A stretch of 64,000 nucleotides of DNA. It comes from Auriscalpium vulgare (Eukaryota; Basidiomycota; Agaricomycetes; Russulales; Auriscalpiaceae). Of the stretch, positions 44,788 through 55,478 are shown piece after piece. A program made the translations under genes and the position numbers. The stretch lies in NCBI GenBank assembly GCA_019915015.1, contig JAHBBC010000002.1:1364001-1428000 (forward strand), read 5' to 3'. Each line of letters starts with the position of its first letter. The stretch's first letter is position 1. Below the pieces are notes generated by a model. The model worked only from the letters and a program-made list of their open reading frames with translations. It had not been told where the DNA came from and ran no database searches.

Positions 44788-44870
44788 GGGCCTGGCCGGG
44801 AATTGAACCCGGGACCTCCTCCAAACGCCGAAGGCCCTAAGAAGGAATCATACTACTAGACCACCAGGCC
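44788..44870 (-). tRNA. tRNA-Pro (anticodon AGG) with an 11-nt intron
   Basis: On the minus strand the acceptor stem GGCCTGG (44870-44864) pairs with CCAGGCC (44795-44789). The D-arm has GGTCTAGTAGTATGA, the anticodon stem pairs CCTTC with GGAGG, and the T-arm is CCGGGTTCAATTCCCGG. The loop reads TTAGGG followed by an 11-nt intron (44834-44824) and T, placing the anticodon AGG at 44838-44836 and the intron one base 3' of the anticodon, the canonical site. Without the intron the tRNA is 72 nt. Confidence 0.95.
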
Positions 44871-45022
44871 GATGAAGTATTCGGCTCAACGACATCTATA
44901 GCTGTAACTCTATTTCCCATGGTCACATGAACTTGAAGTACTGGAAGGACGCGTACGCGTTCTAGTCATTGAATTCACCGCCCTTCCTCTCACCTGGACA
45001 GCTCACCCCCTTCCTCGACACA

Positions 45023-46593
45023 ATGTCTACGCAACCCTCATCGTCTGCGGGCGCTGTAGACCCACGCAGGGTATCTGTTTTGACGGCGTACCGCGATGCA
45101 CGTTTCATTTGATCTCGTAGCGTAGGCTCGCGTTCTGACATACCCCACAGAAAATGCACTCACATGAGAACATCAGCGAGAACCTCAAGAACCGTACGTT
45201 TGTTCTTTGAGGCCCCCTATCATATGCTTATTCCAGGACAGTGCGCTTCTCCCTAAAGGACCTCGAGAAAGAGTACGCAAAGACTGAGGACGACATCAAG
45301 GCCGTACAGTCCGTCGGTCAAATCATTGGCGAGGTCATGAAGCAGCTTGATGACGAGCGATGTGCGTGTCTTGCAAACTCCTTGTACGGCTCGGACTGAC
45401 GTTTTGAGGTAGTCATTGTGAAGGCATCCTCAGGACCACGCTACGTTGTCTCCTACCGCCCCGCCCTACCTGCAAGCAAGCTGAAGACCGGCACACGCGT
45501 CAGCCTTGACATGACCACCCTCACCATCATGCGAATTTTGCCACGAGAAGTGGACCCTATGGTGTACAAGATGAGCCTGGAGGATCCCGGAGGCGCGACC
45601 TTTGCTGGAATTGGCGGCCTCGGCGACCAAGTGCGCGAACTTCGCGAGGTTTGTCCTCCCGCGTCACTCCGACCGATCACTACTCACTCCCGCGCAGATC
45701 ATCGAGCTTCCCCTCCTCAGCCCTGAACTCTTCTCGCGCGTTGGTATCAAGCCGCCCAAAGGCGTCCTGCTGTACGGCCCGCCTGGCACCGGCAAAACGC
45801 TGCTCGCGCGTGCGGTCGCTGCAACGCTCGAGACCAATTTCCTCAAAGTAGTGTCATCTGCAATCGTGGACAAGTACATTGGCGAGTCAGCGCGCGTTGT
45901 GCGCGAAATGTTCGGCTACGCGCGCGACCACGAGCCGTGCGTCATCTTCATGGACGAAATCGATGCCATCGGCGGGCGACGCTTCTCCGAGGGCACGAGC
46001 GCGGACCGCGAGATTCAGCGGACACTCATGGAGGTGCGTCTCATCCTTCACGCACTGTGCCGGCGGACATTGACAGAACCACGCGGCAGCTACTCAATCA
46101 AATGGACGGCTTCGACTCCCTCGGACGCACAAAGCTCATCATGGCCACTAACCGCCCCGACACTCTTGATCCTGCGCTTCTCCGCCCCGGCCGTCTCGAC
46201 AGGAAGATCGAGGTCCCATTACCCAACGAGCTCGCCCGCCACGAGATCCTCAAGATCCATGCCGCACCGGTGAACAAGCACGGTGACATCGACTACGAGG
46301 CGATTGTCAAGCTCACCGACAGCTTTAATGGCGCCGATTTGCGAAATGTCGTGACGGAGGCCGGCATGTTCGCTATTCGGGACGACCGGTGAGTGGGCGT
46401 TCGCTCCGAGCTACTGAAGCAGCGCTGAAGAGGGCGTATGTTGTAAGTGAATACATCCAACAAGAGGATTTGACGAAGGCGGCGCGGAAGGTCTCCGAGG
46501 CAAAGAAACATGAGAGTGAGTGGTGCTTATTTTTGGGCCTCTAGACCCCTTCATGACCCCTTATTTCCAGCCAAACTCGAGTATTCAGCATAG
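45023..46593 (+). CDS. RPT4: 26S proteasome regulatory ATPase subunit Rpt4
   Basis: Starts [16 protein letters not shown], followed by an N-terminal coiled coil ([40 protein letters not shown]) and the OB segment [13 protein letters not shown]. Then [20 protein letters not shown] and the AAA module: Walker A GPPGTGKT, pore-loop [19 protein letters not shown], Walker [37 protein letters not shown] and [19 protein letters not shown]. It ends KHETKLEYSA. The QSVGQI..EV.KQL and [20 protein letters not shown] stretches match Rpt4 (PSMC6/S10B) best among the six Rpt subunits. It is part of the 19S base ring that unfolds ubiquitylated substrates. Short introns include 45071-45150 and one ending in cag just before 45242. 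The last intron splits the KHET codon near 46515. Confidence 0.96.
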
Positions 46594-46996
46594 ACCACGC
46601 CTTTGTCTCCGTGTAGCTTTGTAATATACGGCCTTTTAACACTGCCACAATCTCTGGTAGATAGACCGTGGCGACGTCTCCGAACGAGATGACTGGCGCT
46701 CTGGTCCAGTCTGCTGCAGTGCAACTGTAGCCAGAAAATGCGCTGGTGCTCCTTGAGTAAGATAGTTGTGGTAGGGGGTCTAGTAATGCGAGTGGTATTG
46801 GGACTCTGGAAGTACATGTACATTGTACGACGCTTTGGAGGCGAGGCCTTGTGTACATACGTAGTAGATAACAATGCTGTTGTAGATAAGGCACATGGGC
46901 GCTTGTAGATATCAAACACGCGCAGCGCGTTCATTTACTTCCGAAACCCTCATGACCTTTCCACATTCCTGGCTTTAGACTTCCATTCAGGCGACC
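46594..46996. other. Intergenic region between RPT4 and VAC14
   Basis: Includes the 3' flank of RPT4 and the leader of VAC14. No further gene was found. Confidence 0.5.
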
Positions 46997-49900
46997 ATGG
47001 GTAGGCTTCCTCAGTACTGTTTCGTGCACTCGCGATAACAGGGGCCTCAGATGCGGGAATATCGAAGCAGTTGGTTGACAAGATGTACGAGCGGAGGAAG
47101 GCGGCGGCCCTGGATCTCGAAAAGTGCGCAACCTCCCCCTGCACTTTTTCAACGAACTGACATCTTATGTAGGCTCGTACGGGAATGTCATCAGCAAGGT
47201 GACGAGCGGCGCATCGGCCAAATTGTCGATCAGCTCGTCGACATGTTCAGCTTGGTCACTAACGCACTACACGTCCGCAATGGAGGGCTCATCGGACTTG
47301 CGGGCACCGCCATCGCCCTCGGCGTCGACATCGCGCCGTACATGGAGCGTTTTCTTGAGCCCCTCCTCGTCTGCTTTTCCGACCCCGAGAATCGCGTGCG
47401 GTACTTCGCAGCAGAGTGCCTGTACAACATCGCGAAGGTCTCCAAGGGCGAGGTCCTGGTGTATTTCAACCCCATATTCGATGCGCTCTCGAAGGTGCGT
47501 CAGCCTCGCGTGCTCGTCTAACGCGCTCCCAGAACGATGATACGCACGCAGCTCGCAGCGGACCCGGAGCTGTCAGTCAAAAATGGCGCAGAACTGCTAG
47601 ACCGGCTGCTCAAGGACATCGTTGCGGAGTCTGCGTCCTTTTACGTGCCGCACTACCCCGAGACAGAGAAGAAGCTGCGCGAGGGCCAGGCTACAGTTGA
47701 CCTCGGCATTGTCATCCCGCACCCAGACAACTTCCCTGGGGATGGCCCGAAGCGCGCGTTCTCCCTGGCGCGTTTCATTCCCCTTCTATCCGACCGCATA
47801 TATGTTATCAGTCCGTTTACCCGCTCCTTCCTCGTGTCGTGGATCACGGTTCTCGACTCTGTCCCAGAGCTCGAGCTCATCATGTACCTGCCCGAGTTCC
47901 TCGACGGCCTCCTGTGAGTCGACACACCTGCTTCCACACATGCATCTCACGTTTTTGACCCCAGGAAGTACCTCTCAGACCCAACTGAAGACGTACGGAT
48001 AGCTACCGAAAATCAGCTTGCGGAGTTCCTGCGCGAGATCCGCGAAGTCACGGTCGTACGGAAACACCAAGAGGACCAGGTCAAAGCTGAGGAAGCTGAG
48101 GCGGAGGAGCACGCGCGGCAGGGCGTACAAACGCCGACGAGCCAGGTCGAGACCGATGGCGTGAACGGGGAATCTACAGCGACGCCACCGGTAGTGAACG
48201 GGGATGGGGAAGTGGAGGTGATTGCAGAGGTCGATGAGCGAGACCCAGGAAGTGAGTAGCTATGTCTTTGGGTGTGGCCTTCTCATCTGACTCGTGACTA
48301 GCTTGGGTTCCTGGCCAAGGCGTCCGAATCGACTACGCCGCCATAATCGAAATCCTCATACAGCAACTCGACACCCAACGTAAGTTTTACCGCCTTGTCT
48401 GTGCGTTCTTCTTCACAACGTGTGCGCAGACGACGAGATCCAGCAGTCGACAGCCCTGCTCTGGCTTGCAGAGTTCCTCACTTTCGCACAGGAGGTCATG
48501 CTCCCATTCACGCCGCGCCTCATCCCCGCAATTCTCCCAAACCTCGCCCACCACGTCCCCATGATTCAGACATCTGCCATTCGCACGAACAAGCTCTTAA
48601 CCAGCGTCATTCAGGCGCTCCCCTCACCCTCCGAACCTCCATCACGACAAAGCACCGTCCTCACAGGAAGTGACCGGCCATCCTCTCGCGCTGTGCCATC
48701 GCCCTCGTCTCCACCCCCCGTATCTACATCTCCAGCACCCTCTCGCCAGTCCACGATCCCAACGCTCACACGTGACATGTCTTCGACGGAGTCGCTGACC
48801 GACGCAACCGTCACACCGACGCCGAGCGGCATCGCACTGCAGAAGAAGCGCAACAGTCTGCAAGCACCACCGGACGTGCCGCGTCCAATGTCTGCGCTGG
48901 AGACCAGCGCGTCTACCGCAGCAGCTGTGCCTGCAGCTCAGATCGGACGTCCGCAATCTCCCATGTCGATGGGCAGTGGGCAGCTTGAAGATAAGGAGCG
49001 GGAGGTGCAAAGCCCGAGCGGAGATGCCTTTGACTACCAGACCACGGTAAATGCGCTCACAATACAATTCTTGAGCGAGCACGAGGAGACGCGGGTAGCT
49101 GCACTGAAATGGCTGATTATGCTGCATCAGAAGGCTCCAAAGCAGGTGCGCTGCGTGTCCCTGTAATTTATTTTCTGCTCAGAGCTCAATGTAAACACAC
49201 TCAGATTCTGGCGATGGACGACGGCACATTCCCTGCGCTGCTCAAGACGCTCTCGGACTCGTCTGAGGAGGTCATTAAGCACGACCTGCAACTCCTCGCG
49301 CAGATATCGTCGACCTCGGACGACAGCTACTTCAAGGCGTTCATGATCAATCTCTTAGACCTCTTCAGCACCGACCGCCGCCTTCTGGAGACCCGCGGCA
49401 GCCTGATCATCCGGCAGCTCTGCCTGAACCTCAACACAGAGCGAATATACAAGGCGTTCGCTGAGATATTGGAAAAAGAGGAGGTATGTGTGGTGGCCCA
49501 GATGCTGAGCGTGTAGGAGTTGCTTATAGCTTCTGCAGGATCTTGAGTTCGCGAGCAGCATCGTGCAGAAGTTGAGCATGATTTTGATGACGTCTCCAGA
49601 GCTCGCCGACTTCCGCAGGAGGCTAAAGAGCCTTGAGACACGGGTGAGTCATTTCTGATGCTTGGCAGCAGGCGCGGACTCACAAAATTCGTATAGCAAG
49701 ATGGCCAGGCTCTCTTTGTTACGCTGTACCGGTCATGGTGCCATAACGCCGTCGCCGTTTTTTCCTTATGCCTCCTCGCACAAGCCTATGAGCACGCTTC
49801 TAACTTGCTCAGCATATTGTCAGTGCATTCCTTCCCATGCTGCTCTATGCCTGACTCTGCCGCAGCGCCGATCTAGAAATTACAGTACAGCTTCTGGTCC

Positions 49901-50617
49901 AAATAGACAAGTTGGTCCAGCTCATCGAATCTCCCGTCTTCACATGTATGCAATTTTCTCTCTATCTTCATTGTGTACTTACCATTGGCATGTTAGATAT
50001 CCGGTTACAGCTCCTAGAGCCCGATCGATACCCCTACCTATTTAAATGCCTATATGGTCTTCTCATGCTCCTCCCCCAAAGCAGCGCTTTCATCTCCCTC
50101 CGCAACCGCCTCAACGCCGTCAATTCTGCCGGCTTCCTCCACATCGCCCCCAAACCGTACGTGCTTCAGTCTCGTCTCTTCTGCGGAGCACAACTCATAC
50201 ATTACTTCCAGGAGCGCGGTTTCTACTATGTCCACGCGCTCAAAACTCGTGCGTGACGAAATAAAATGGCCAGAGCTCCTCTCGCACTTCCGCGCCGTGC
50301 AGTCCAAGCATGAGCGCGCGCGCCGCCAGGCCCTGGGCAACCCGCTTGATTTCTCGGGGGTCCCGAACATCAGTGTCTCCCCAGAAGCACCGCAGCGCCC
50401 AACCGCGCGACGGCGGCCGACGGCTGACGTGCCGACGACGGGCAGCGCGACGCCCGTGCCGGGCGCTGTGGTGCCGCCCAGTCGGACAGGTGCGCTGAGC
50501 CCCTTGAACCCGCGCGCGCGCGTGCAGGGCGGGTTGCTGCCGTCGACGTTCACGGCGCAGGGTCAGGTTGTGGGGAACAAACCGAAGCGCGGGCTGAGCC
50601 TTACTCGAAAGACATGA
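46997..50617 (+). CDS. VAC14: Vac14-type HEAT-repeat scaffold of the PIKfyve/Fab1 complex
   Basis: The reading [86 protein letters not shown] and [20 protein letters not shown] is characteristic of the Vac14 N-terminal HEAT repeats. Later: [20 protein letters not shown], a long Ser/Pro insert with many potential phosphosites, [57 protein letters not shown] and [20 protein letters not shown]. It ends LSLTRKT. Vac14 holds the kinase Fab1 and phosphatase Fig4 together on the vacuole and controls PI(3,5)P2. The start is inferred: ATGG at 46997 joined by a 41-nt intron to GGCCTCAGATGCG. At least ten short introns follow; some around 48250-48430 and 49700-50060 were not placed exactly. Confidence 0.92.
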
Positions 50618-50639
50618 TGCCGTTGGCCGCGTTGCACAC

Positions 50640-50900
50640 TCACTGCTTATCCGAGTCGCTGTTGGTGTACTTTACCTTCGGATAATGCCTTGAGAGGGTT
50701 GAGCCTCGGACGCGACGAGACTGGATGCAAGGGACATACGGACTGGCCCTCAATCCTTTCGGGACTGTAGTCTTGCTTCTGATTGTGCACAATGGATCTC
50801 GGGGGAGCATAGCCTTCCCTCCGGATATCGTTGAAATTGCATGTCTTTGATCATGTCGGTATAGCAGTGGGTGCAATACAGCAACGCGAAAATCAGGATG
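50640..50900. repeat. Duplicated fragment of the neighbouring phosphatase gene
   Basis: ttgagcctcggacgcgacgagact, gggacatacgg and gactgtagtcttgcttctga (50698-50780) repeat, in the same orientation, the stretch ttgagcctgggacgtgacaagact...gggctgtagtcttgcttctga at 51632-51710. The copy is not in frame with anything and lies beyond the phosphatase 3' end. Confidence 0.7.
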
Positions 50901-50914
50901 CATAGATCTAAGTG

Positions 50915-52092
50915 CTACGAGGGCAAAGTCGCTAGGTTGCGCCGAATCGTGCCTATGTCGTCGTCATCGAGCTCGCAGTACTTCTTCACATACGCCTCGA
51001 CACCGCCGTACCGCTCCTCCAACAGTTTCAGAAAAGCCAGCATCGTCTCCGGCCTATCTGACATGAGCACAAAGGTCGATAGGGATGATAGCAGGAATAG
51101 CGTACCGTGAGGAGAGCATATTAAGCGCAGCCTCCCGGTTCCCTGCGAAAATTGGCTCTTTCTCGAGGCGCTCCATCACGATCGCACGTGCGGGCTCGCG
51201 TCCTATGCGCGTCAACGCGTAGTCTTCAGCGATGAATTGGTCGTCGGCACCTGCGAGCTGTGTGTATGACGCTTGTAGCGCGGGGATAAGTGAGGGGTAG
51301 ACTGGCCGCACGTACGAGGAGCAGAAGGGCGGCCATGACCCCGGTGCGATCCTTTCCGGCTGGAATAAGAGACATTTCAGAAAGGAGGACATTGAGACGA
51401 GTAGCGACGACGTACCGGTGCAGTGGAACAGGAATGAGCTTTGTGGCTTGTCGCGGACGTGTCGGAGGATCGTCCCGAAAGTCGGCCCACCCGCGTCGAG
51501 GATCTCAGAGTAGAGTTGCAAGAACGCCTGTTCAACACGCTGTCAACAAGACATTCAACATGCCATTAATTCCTACACACCTCGACGTTGCCTTGCGCAT
51601 ATAGCTGGAAACGCCTGTAAACAAGCAAGTTGAGCCTGGGACGTGACAAGACTCTGTGCACGGGACATACGCACTGGGCCATCCGCTCCGGGCTGTAGTC
51701 TTGCTTCTGAAATACGGGGATGTGCACGATCTGTGCGCTTGGGATGATTGGCGTCGGGGAGTTGTACTTGAGGATCTCGGTGTCGGAGCGCAGGTCGAAT
51801 ATTGTCGAGATGCCAAGGTCACGAATCTGTGCCTGCCCTGGATACCAGGCATAGTTAGGTGCATAAGATGCGGCGTGGCTTCGAGAGCTGTAGACGTACC
51901 CTCCGGCGTTATGCTTCCCAGTTCTGCAGACCGATACGCGAACCCCGGCCGCGTCCTGCGACCCGCCCTGCCAGGCTCCGTTGGGTGCTGGCCAAGATCT
52001 CGCAAATTACAGACACCCGAGACAGTCACGAACGGGGGGCTGGATAGGACGCGGGCAACGTAGTCAGGATCTAGAGGTTCAAGTTCGGACAT
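50915..52092 (-). CDS. Tyrosine-protein phosphatase of the fungal Y-phosphatase-3/LipA-like type
   Basis: Starts MSELEPLDPDYVARVLSSPP, then FVTVSGVCNLRDLGQHPTEP, RPGFAYRSAELGSITPEG, IRDLGISTIFDLRSDTEILK, IVHIPVFQKQDYSPERMAQ, SFLFHCTAGKDRTGVMAALL and YEPIL-like helices, ending DIGTIRRNLATLPS. The NLRDLG motif, the FDLRSDTE motif and the P-loop HCTAGKDRTG (HCx5R) are those of the secreted/cytosolic tyrosine phosphatases with lipid-phosphatase relatives (for example the fungal Oca/Siw-like group and bacterial LipA). The P-loop is split by an intron (gtacgt...ttccag, about 51359-51415) between T and the A-G-K codons. Another intron near 51535-51675 is unusually long and contains the sequence duplicated at 50640-50900. 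The substrate is unknown. Confidence 0.85.
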
Positions 52093-52595
52093 GGTGCATG
52101 AAAGCAAGAATGAAGCCAGTCAATGAATAGCCCGTTGCCCCGGCACGTTACAAAATCTAATCTTATCACCGGCCGTGAAATTCTTGCCGCGACCGAGAAA
52201 CAAACCTGCCCTTGACAGACACTTACGTTGTATTCTCAAAGCTCTGCTGCGAATCCGCTAGCAATATACGCTGGTATGGTGAACCGCTCGAGAGACCGGT
52301 TGCCCGGAACTTCGCTGGGATGCCGCCGCGCTTCGGGGCGCCCGAGCTTCAATAAAGTCCATAAGTCTTCACCATTCAGACGTAGCAGCGGTCTTATACT
52401 AACAGAACAACTATTCAGTGCCAAGTTCACTACAGCAGCAGCAGCCTTCTCCGTCATGCGCCTCGACCCGGTCACCCAAGCCCGACTCTACCACGGCCAT
52501 CTGGGGGTCTGAGACACGTCGCACGGTCGGATCCATGAGGTCATCTGCATCCACCCCTCCTATTCGTCCTGGAATACTTAAACGCTTGTTCTTGC
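52093..52595. other. Region upstream of the three-repeat gene
   Basis: Promoter side of the phosphatase (-) and of the repeat gene (+). Between 52418 and 52600 an open frame rich in Gln and Ser (QQQQPSPSC) continues towards the next gene and might be a first exon, but no ATG or splice junction confirms it. Confidence 0.4.
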
Positions 52596-53354
52596 ATGAT
52601 GGTTCATACGTCATATTATCATGGGAAATGTACGCTCATACCTGTCGCCATCCTCTCATCGCCCTCAGCGCCCAGAGGAGACTCGCTTGGGGTCCAGGCT
52701 ACGAAGAAGCAACCCACTTCTACGAAAACATCCAGCGCTCTCACTTTACTTGGCGAAGTGGCGACTCCGGTCTATGCCACGAAGTCGAACGACTCGTCCT
52801 GCGACCCCATAGACCGTCGCCCATCTCTCCCCCCGTACCAGGAGAGGGATCCACATCCAGATTCGAAGGAGGACTTCTTCGAGTCGTCTTCTTCCAGCAC
52901 TATCACAGCGCCTGGCAAAGTGACTGCGGTTGGTTCTACCCCTGAGTCGAACCATCAATCTTGTCCCGAAGCCGTCGAGGCCCCTGCCACTCGGGATGCC
53001 CTCATACGTCTCGTTAAAGATCATGCAGACTTGACCGAGGTCGATCCTGCAGCCCTTACGATCGCGCTTTTCAATGCCATGGGATATTCCAACTCTGTCG
53101 GCTTCGACTCCGTATTCTACCCTACCACCGAGTTCGTCATCTACCTCGACTTCATTGAGGACAAAGCGCGTGGCAACTCCAGCCGTACTCACCCAGCCAA
53201 GTCTTTGAGCGAGGCTGCTCACAATTTCCTCAGCTCTCGCGACCCGCCCTCCCGCCAGCCTTTACGCCTTCCTTTCCACGGAATCTGGCCACTCCAGCCC
53301 TCTCAGAGCCAATCAGGATGGTTGCAGCCGCATCAGCAAGGATATGGAACATGA
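52596..53354 (+). CDS. Three-repeat protein, N-terminal part with repeat 1
   Basis: ATG at 52596; 252 codons to a stop at 53354. The first 120 residues are Ser/Thr/Pro-rich and probably disordered. Then comes repeat 1: AALTIALFNAMGYSNSVGFD, FYPTTEFVIYLDFIEDKARG, THPAKSLSEAAHNFLSSRDP. The same pattern occurs twice more in the frame that opens at 53318. I do not recognise the domain. The end of this frame (LQPHQQGYGT) overlaps the start of the next by 37 bases in another frame. No GT donor between 53215 and 53318 would join them without cutting the repeat. This is either one gene with a frameshift or two overlapping genes. Confidence 0.55.
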   Translation: MMVHTSYYHGKCTLIPVAILSSPSAPRGDSLGVQATKKQPTSTKTSSALTLLGEVATPVYATKSNDSSCDPIDRRPSLPPYQERDPHPDSKEDFFESSSSSTITAPGKVTAVGSTPESNHQSCPEAVEAPATRDALIRLVKDHADLTEVDPAALTIALFNAMGYSNSVGFDSVFYPTTEFVIYLDFIEDKARGNSSRTHPAKSLSEAAHNFLSSRDPPSRQPLRLPFHGIWPLQPSQSQSGWLQPHQQGYGT

Positions 53355-53965
53355 ATCAACAGCATGTCGCAGAATGTCTGTTCATGTCCCTCGGTCTCAC
53401 GGGTTTCGGTCCATGCCCATCACTGGAGACCGTCATCCTCCTTGAATTCGTCGCCGCCCAAATCAGTGATCCCACCCTCCATGTGCGCGAGGCGCCAGCC
53501 AAGTCTATGTCGGGTGCGGTGTACTATTTTTTATTCAGGAGGGCTGCCAATAGGGAAGGGTTCAAGTTACCACGTCGTTCTCCCGGGCCCTTCCAGAACG
53601 AATCGTGGCGGTTTGCAGGCGATGCGGAGCTTCTGCGCCAGGTGGACATGTCCCCCAGCCTCATGGAGACAGATTGTGATATCCTGTCATCGGCATTATC
53701 TTTGTCCATCGGCCTCACCACGGACCCTTGCCCTGTTGATCCCGACCCACAAGCTGTAATCCAGGCGGAATTTTTGGATGACCAGCGGAACTACAACCCT
53801 GATCGTGCGGTCCCGGCGAGGTGTCTGGTGGAAGCAGCATTCAACTATCTGAACAGGCGCAGTGCTCAAATTCCGATGGTTGGTGGAGTTGTGCCTGAAT
53901 TGGTGATAGGAGAGGAATTCCCCACCCTTTTACCGGCCGGCAGAGTAAGATCCTCATATCAATAA
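53318..53965 (+). CDS. Three-repeat protein, C-terminal part with repeats 2 and 3
   Basis: A real ATG at 53318 opens a 215-residue frame. Repeat 2: VAECLFMSLGLTGFGPCPSL, ETVILLEFVAAQISDPTLHV, EAPAKSMSGAVYYFLFRRAA. Repeat 3: ILSSALSLSIGLTTDPCPVD, PQAVIQAEFLDDQRNYNPDR, AVPARCLVEAAFNYLNRRSA. Shared features are L..A.(S/A)(L/M)G at the start, VI..EF in the middle, and P.(K/R).(L/M)..A..(F/Y)(L)...R at the end. Each unit is about 60 residues of core with 30-40 residues of linker. The domain is helical in character and its function is unknown. Confidence 0.55.
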   Translation: MVAAASARIWNMNQQHVAECLFMSLGLTGFGPCPSLETVILLEFVAAQISDPTLHVREAPAKSMSGAVYYFLFRRAANREGFKLPRRSPGPFQNESWRFAGDAELLRQVDMSPSLMETDCDILSSALSLSIGLTTDPCPVDPDPQAVIQAEFLDDQRNYNPDRAVPARCLVEAAFNYLNRRSAQIPMVGGVVPELVIGEEFPTLLPAGRVRSSYQ

Positions 53966-54344
53966 TGATGCATATCCTCAGTAAGCGGGCATTCTAGTAT
54001 TACAGTAGCGGTTTTGGACGAAAAATTAGGCACTCTGAAAGTGACGTTGGACATTGAAGAGCACATCTGCCGCCGCCCTGTACACAAATGCGCTTATGGC
54101 CTTATGTCTCAACATAATAGGTCGTATGCATATTCACGGAGAAGATTTTGGCCGTAGTAGCGAGACTTACCATGATGGTTGCACGCTCAATTTAATACCC
54201 TTGCTGGCAAACTTCGTGGCACAGAATGACTATCTTCTGTGGCCAAGGTCAGCTGGCACGGAGATGGGAGGTCGTGGAAAAGATCAATATTGGATCAACA
54301 CCATATACATATATAAATAATAAACCCCTTGCGAAGAATCAAGC
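53966..54344. other. Intergenic region
   Basis: Between the repeat protein (+) and the F-box-like gene (-). AT-rich (atacatatataaataataaa near 54301), consistent with 3' flanks. No gene seen. Confidence 0.5.
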
Positions 54345-55478
54345 TCAGCTTCGATCTCCACGTACGAAGACAACCGGATTTGCCGGTCCAAGCGCGGTCT
54401 GCAGCTTCAGAAGGATACCCCAATGTGGCAATATCAACTTCCCTACTATATCCCCCCATGAGTCGAAGTAAATCCCCTCCAACAGGACGTCCTGAAGCAG
54501 CGGCAATTTTTTCGTTCCTTCTGGCAGGAAGAGCGCAGGGATGGGAGAGGACAACCGCTTCGGCACAGGGACCTCGAGCACGGTCAACGCCTGCATGTGC
54601 CGCAAGACCGTGTGCGACAATGTATACCAGAACGAGGCGTACTCCTCGGGACGCCAGTCGCTCGTGTAATACGCGCCATCGTGAATGCCGAGGTGCAGGT
54701 CCTTGACGCCGGCGATGAGTTCACAGAACTGCCGGTCGACGTCCCAGTTGACGAAACTGGGTGAGTTCTCCATCGGGTGAAGCGGTACGAGGTTGTTCAG
54801 GGTGAGGGAGAGGAGGTGAGGGGGGCGGTGCGTGCTGAGGGTTTCGAGGAGCTTGTTGTAGAGCTTCGCAGGCTCCTCGATCTCGCGGCGGCGCTGCTCG
54901 GGTGTGAGCGACTTGTAGTCCGGAGGGGGCGAGTTACGCGTAAGGCGCACAGCACGCAGTGCTGGCAGCTTGTGCAATTGGGCAACGGCAGCGACGAGAT
55001 TCTCCCGTACGAAGAAGCCGTCTGAGGGAGTCGATTTGATTTCGGACCAATGTGTCAAAACTATGGAATATGGTCGACGAGCGCACGCTGGAAATAAAAA
55101 GTTGAGCGTACCATGCCAGCGCGACTGCTTGTCCGCCGTGGACGGACTGCGTAGATCGCCGTTGCAATCCACCAGGGCATCGCGAATCGTGACCTCCTCG
55201 ATGTAGCGAGCGAGAGGGCTCCGAAGCAACTCTTGCAGGCCGCAAGAGCTCTTCCAGGTGTTTATAGCGACGACCGAGCGGAATGCGCTCGGGGTGGCGA
55301 GGGCGCAGAACATGCGGTTAACGCGACACAGAAGAAGAAGGTCGTCCGTCGAGACGACCATTGCGTATATGATCATCAAGAGCTCGATGGGCAGCGGAGG
55401 AACGCCAGCCTTCGAAGCTGACGGGGAGGAGGAAGACATGTTGGCAGATCGACTGCCAGCGAGACGTTTCCAATACAT
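54345..55478 (-). CDS. F-box-like protein
   Basis: ATG at 55478 (MYWKRLAGSRSANMSSSSPS); a second in-frame ATG follows after 13 residues. The F-box-like segment is GVPPLPIELLMIIYAMVVST, LLLLCRVNRMFCALATPSAF. The C-terminal part has LRR-like spacing: LHKLPALRAVRLTRNSPPPD, LTPEQRRREIEEPAKLYNKL, HLLSLTLNNLVPLHP, IAGVKDLHLGIHDGAYYTSD, MQALTVLEVPVPKRLSSPIP, LLQDVLLEGIYFDSWGD. The frame is open throughout. However, 55110-55020 also looks like an intron (gtacgc...ccctcag), whose removal would join QSRWH to GFFVRENL; the broken copy at 43866-44600 lacks that segment, which supports splicing. It is likely an SCF adaptor by family analogy. It sits immediately next to the transposon. Confidence 0.75.
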   Translation of the reverse strand: MYWKRLAGSRSANMSSSSPSASKAGVPPLPIELLMIIYAMVVSTDDLLLLCRVNRMFCALATPSAFRSVVAINTWKSSCGLQELLRSPLARYIEEVTIRDALVDCNGDLRSPSTADKQSRWHGTLNFLFPACARRPYSIVLTHWSEIKSTPSDGFFVRENLVAAVAQLHKLPALRAVRLTRNSPPPDYKSLTPEQRRREIEEPAKLYNKLLETLSTHRPPHLLSLTLNNLVPLHPMENSPSFVNWDVDRQFCELIAGVKDLHLGIHDGAYYTSDWRPEEYASFWYTLSHTVLRHMQALTVLEVPVPKRLSSPIPALFLPEGTKKLPLLQDVLLEGIYFDSWGDIVGKLILPHWGILLKLQTALGPANPVVFVRGDRS

